Below are positions 59,606 through 64,000 of a stretch of DNA of 64,000 nucleotides, in pieces (the first letter of the stretch is position 1; the number at the start of each line of letters is the position of its first letter). This DNA comes from Apricaphanius iberus. Taxonomy: Eukaryota; Chordata; Actinopteri; Cyprinodontiformes; Aphaniidae. A model generated the notes under the pieces. It made no database searches. It was not told the origin of the DNA and saw only the letters and a program-made list of their open reading frames with translations. Where the stretch lies: positions 2,618,001 to 2,682,000 of the forward strand of contig JAPXFQ010001133.1 in the NCBI GenBank assembly GCA_028564705.1, in the 5' to 3' direction. The translations under genes were made by a program, and so were the position numbers.

Positions 59606-62600
59606 TCCTAAATATTTTTCGTCAAATCTGCCTCGCTCTACTGTGGCTAATGTTAATGCATACACTAAATCAACTAATCTACAGCTGAGAAGTAGAGGTT
59701 GGATAAACTCAACAGGAAGACCAGCTCTATTCTAGAGTGCCCCCTGGATCCAGTGCAGACAGAAGGACTCTGGCCAAATTAGAAACATCCTTTTTAAAGG
59801 ATAGACCAGCTGGTCCAAACAGAACCTTCCATGGTTAGGCGGAGCCACCCTGTCGGTGAGAGGTCTCACCCAGGTATGATCTTCCCACACGGAGACTCCC
59901 TCACCCTGGAAAAACTTGACCCCTGAACATTCAGATGTCACTGGACTGTAAATATTCCAACCCTGGGGAAAATTCCCTTGACTCGCTTATCAAGTGGAAA
60001 AATCAACCTGCTTGTTTAGGTTTCTGCTCCATCTCGTCACAGACTTCCCAAAGAGACCTGAGTCTACATATTTATTCAATAGATAAATAGGAGTTACAGA
60101 TTTAATCTCTCCAAGCAGAACAGAAGGTCCTGCACACATGTGATCCCTGACGCTTTCTTCACACCTACACAGATTCTTGGCCTGCTGGTTTTTGTCTGTG
60201 TACTCCTGATGTTAAGCAGAAATCTTTTAGGAACTTATTTAAAGCTCATTAGTGATGTAACTGGGCTGTTTCAACCAGAGATAATCTTCTGAAAGGAAGC
60301 CCCTGATTTAGCCCATTTGCTTTGAAAAACACTCCTTCTGCCTGTCATATCCGCTCTCTGAGCAACTCGCTGCTCCTGAGGGTTTCCTTAAGATAACAGA
60401 GCCGGGGGTCCGGTTTGTTTTGGGTGGAAGCTGGGCTTCTCCTCCGCCCGGGTTTTTGCCTCACATCCACATGTTGGTCAGGAAGGGGCCATTGGCTGCT
60501 CCACTCTGAGACAGGCCAGCTGCTCTTCAGCCAAAACAGGCTGTGCAAGGCTCGCCCTGTCCCCGCAACAGATCACTGGCTGCCAGTTAGCTTCACGCTC
60601 GTGTGAAAGCGCTCCACAACAGCAATTGTGTGTTGGAGGCTCATCAGCGTCTGCTTGTCCAGACAGATTTTTCAGTTTGACATGTAGAGATTCAAATCTA
60701 ATTTTACATTCAGTCGGAGAAGGTTTGTGAGGTTTCGCCAGTCAAGCGAAGAATTGGAGCTGGAAGGAAACAACTCACCCCACGACAACAGCAGCAAATT
60801 CCCAAACTAGGCTTCAGAAGTGTTTTTATGCTATTTGTCCCGTTATGAACGGGGAGTGGGTAGAAGCATCAGACAGTCAGTACTGTGAAGACCAGTTCTT
60901 TTCTGAAAAAAAAGGGATATCCAACTGAATCGATTTGCAAGATCAAAAATTTATTTTAGTTTTTAGTAAAATTTGCCCTTTTTACAGCTAAAATAGGAAG
61001 AAAAGTCCAGACAGCCATTTTAATTCTTGTGTCTGAAAGTTTCACCTGGTAAACGGTTACTGACCCAGTGTTAAGTCATTGAATTACAGGCATGTAATTA
61101 AGATAAAAGCTATTTTAGCACTGACCCATATTTATATCGAACTGGAACAGATTGAATCGGATCGAATCAGATCACATTGTAATAGGGTAGATAACAAATA
61201 AGGGTGAAACAGCATTTTTTAAACTAAGTTCTAAATTACTTCAGAATTATATGAATCTCTAAAGTTTAAATTCTGTTGTTTTTGAAACTGTTAGAGGTTG
61301 TTAGATTTTTTTTTCTCGTTACGTAATTTATTATGTTTTTCTCACAGCTCCAGGCAAAATCTTTCCTGCGGAGTGACATGGAATTACTATAAAATTAAAA
61401 TATTTAAATGTTATTTATATCAAATACAACTCAGTTATATTTTAAGTTCAACAGGTATTCTTAAGTAATGATAATTAAAATTCTGGATATATTTTTTTGA
61501 CAGCTGTTTATCGATTATATTCTTTACTTGCGCCGCCTTACCACTCACTCCAGTGGAAATATTGTGTAAAATTAGAAAAATAATTTTTTATATAGTTATA
61601 TTATGAAATGTTTTCAAGTGTATATAATTATATAATCTAGTTAACATAGTAAAAGTTGTTTAATTGTCTTTGAAGAAATGTCACACCATAGGACGAAATG
61701 AAGTGCTGTATGAACATTTATGGTGAAATTTATTGAATAGTTTTGTAACAAAAAAATTAATTTCCAACTCCATCTGAATATTAATGAAAATGCAACATAT
61801 TAGTACAATCTTATTATTGTAGTGTAGAAATTTAAGCTAAAGACATAGTGTTCAAAACATAATAAATAATTAACATTTTGGAGGCGTCGCATCAGACCTA
61901 GCCATAAAGACCATTCATTTATATTTTTAACTTAAAAGACTAAACACAAATCTTGATTCTAAGGAGAAAGTCATTAAAATCATGCTAAAATAATTAAAAT
62001 CATGTTAAAATCATCAATTTAACTCTTTGAACATTGATTCCAGTGAAAAAGAGAAATCTTGACATTCTACCTCCTTGTCCTTTCTTTGCTCATGCCTAAA
62101 AACGAAAATTAATTACAATGATCAGTGACTGGTAAAATACACATACAACAAACAAATGAAGACAGATATAATTTAACCCTGGATATGATTCTTTTCTCAA
62201 GCTAGATCAGTCACACCACAGGACTACCAAAAATGGATACGTTAATGCTCTGACTGAAATGATGAAATTTGTCAAATAAATAAGAGATTAACACTCACCT
62301 TTTAACCTCCTCAGCACATGCAAACATCTGGGGGACTTCCTGGTGGGGGGCTTGACTAAAGGACCCCTATGGCTGTCCATGTAACTTCCAGTAAAAAAAA
62401 TCTAATATCCTATGTCACACTGCAGGACAGCATTTGTGTAACAAAACTAAATGTACGGAAAATATTATTTTAGTACATTTTAGCATTTTTAAAACCAAAG
62501 TTAATCGATACAAGATAATGCCAAGTCAATGTATTAGCTGTTCCAAACATATGTGGTTTATTTTACTAATATTTACTCTTGATAAGTCATCAATGTTACA

Positions 62601-64000
62601 GTCACACCGCATGACATTTTGCTATTGACCTTGAAATATGAAGAACACCAAATAGATTTTGCATCCCAAATCATCATATTGAAATAAAATGATGTTCTAT
62701 GCCCCACTCGCATGTGTTGTTTTAGTTCAGAAATGCAGTTCAGAAAACATTTACACTTCATTACGGAAAAAAACAGGCTTTACGTCATCTGCCCAATAAT
62801 CGATTCTGACTCTTGAGAATTGGAATTGAATCTTGACATTTAACGTGATAACCTGACCTAATGGAGACCAAGCAGAAAGGCACCCTACCCAAGGATTTAA
62901 TAGGAAAAAGAAACATTCAAGTAAGGAAGTGAAAGGGGAGAAAGACTGACTGAACTAAAATACTGTTTGGTTTAGCAGTGTTCAGATGTAATTTCTCAAA
63001 ACAAAAAACATTGATCATTAAACTGAACATTATATATAATATTAGAAGCTGTTGCATATAAGAGGGCATATAACACAGTTTTAAAATGCCTGCATTAAAA
63101 ATTTATTATAATTTAAGCACCTTCCCATGTATCCTATAGTCTTGTACCAATGCCGATACCTTTACCTAACAAAAAAAAATGCATTCAATTTTAAGATAGG
63201 TTAAATTTAACTTCTCTGCTTGTTAGAACAACTGATGGTGAATTAGATAAAAATAAAATATTAATAGAATAACCAAAAAACTAAAATTTTCTGTACAATT
63301 ATTGTAGAGTTTCCACATTTTAATTGTTGGTTCATGGTATCTGTTAACTTTAACTGATGCCGATACAGTACAACAGTGTTGGCCTGATACCCAATACCAG
63401 TATTGGTATATCCCTAATTGTAACACTTTTAAAAAAATATACCACATCTTGTCTGAGCTAAACCCAGGTTCTCCTTAAATGCTGGAGACACCCCTGGTCT
63501 GTGGTTCCTTTTATGCTAACAGACTATCCAAGAAGTCTGTGCTCCATTTTTGTCAAATTATATTTCTGCTTTTCCTTTGAGACAACACTGCTTGGTCAGA
63601 AATGGGTCTAAATGATCACATTTATTCTTTACATATTGACTGTTAAGACTTGTCTTAATCAAAAGTCAGAGTTTTGAAGCAAGTTAAGGACCAACAATGC
63701 TTCATGCTTTTATTTAACAAAATGATTTAATCTGCCTAGAAGGCAAAGGAAGTAGGAGAGTCGCTGAACCACAATTTTCTTGTTTAAAGTGACCGTTACC
63801 CTCCATTAGTGTTTTGTTAGCTCAGTTAGATCACCCCTACCATAACCCTAACTGTGTACCACCTAATGCTTAATGAAGTTTCAAAGAAATGTCACTACAA
63901 ACCTTGACCAATTGACTCAATGGTCTGAAACACGTTCCTAGACACGTTCCTAACTTGTTCCCCTGTTTCTACGAACTTCTGATACTTCCCAGATACAGCC
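59606..64000. other. Intergenic, no gene recognised
   Basis: A MITE-like unit is at 63135-63416. The remainder, including the more GC-rich 60340-60610, has only short frames without family features. Confidence 0.45.
63135..63416. mobile_element. MITE with TACCAATRCYGRTA-type ends
   Basis: The left end TATAGTCTTGTACCAATGCC (then GATACC) pairs with the reverse complement of the right end, TAGGGATATACCAATACTGG. The interior GGTTCATGGTATCTGTTAAC, TTTAACT resembles 50090-50115 (GGTTCATAGTATTAGTTAAC, TTTAAAC), so pieces of one family lie at both places. Confidence 0.5.

Overview
The window comes from a vertebrate nuclear genome, almost certainly a teleost fish. It is AT-rich, has short exons among long introns, and carries repeat types typical of fish: Tc1-like relics, hAT- and Harbinger-like MITEs, LINE/SINE 3' tails and a Ty3/Gypsy LTR element. 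No database search was possible. All family assignments come from reading translated sequence and from remembered family features.

The main gene is tensin-1 (tns1) on the + strand. Sixteen consecutive exons (17337-45282) join in an unbroken reading frame with GT..AG borders and matching phases. They encode the last ~1,176 residues: a long disordered Ser/Pro-rich middle region, an SH2 domain and a C-terminal PTB domain ending at a TGA (45280-45282). The N-terminal phosphatase-like and C2 part of tensin is not seen in 1-17336 and should lie to the left. A long 3' UTR probably follows to about 49.56 kb and contains a run of 21 G.

The most unusual object sits antisense inside the largest tns1 intron. 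It is an intronless 732-codon gene (27988 to 25790) for a secreted protein with two C-type lectin-like domains. The second domain is split by about 78 tandem copies of an 18-bp unit encoding the hexapeptide G-N-N-x-(N/D)-Q. This places ~465 Asn/Gln/Gly-rich residues in one loop of a lectin fold, and I do not recognise such an architecture.

Region by region: 1-17.3 kb is upstream intron or flank with Tc1 relics, a hAT-like MITE nested in a Tc1 relic, and several perfect hairpins. 17.3-45.3 kb holds tns1 exons, MITEs and the antisense lectin. 45.3-49.6 kb is the probable 3' UTR. 49.6-53.5 kb is intergenic with one MITE and a degenerate tandem repeat. 53.77-58.60 kb is a full-span but broken Ty3/Gypsy element on the minus strand (LTRs, 5-bp target duplication, PBS, polypurine tract, gag, protease, RT, RNase H, integrase), inserted into an older repeat. 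59.2-59.6 kb is a 30-bp minisatellite. 59.6-64 kb has no gene I can support.
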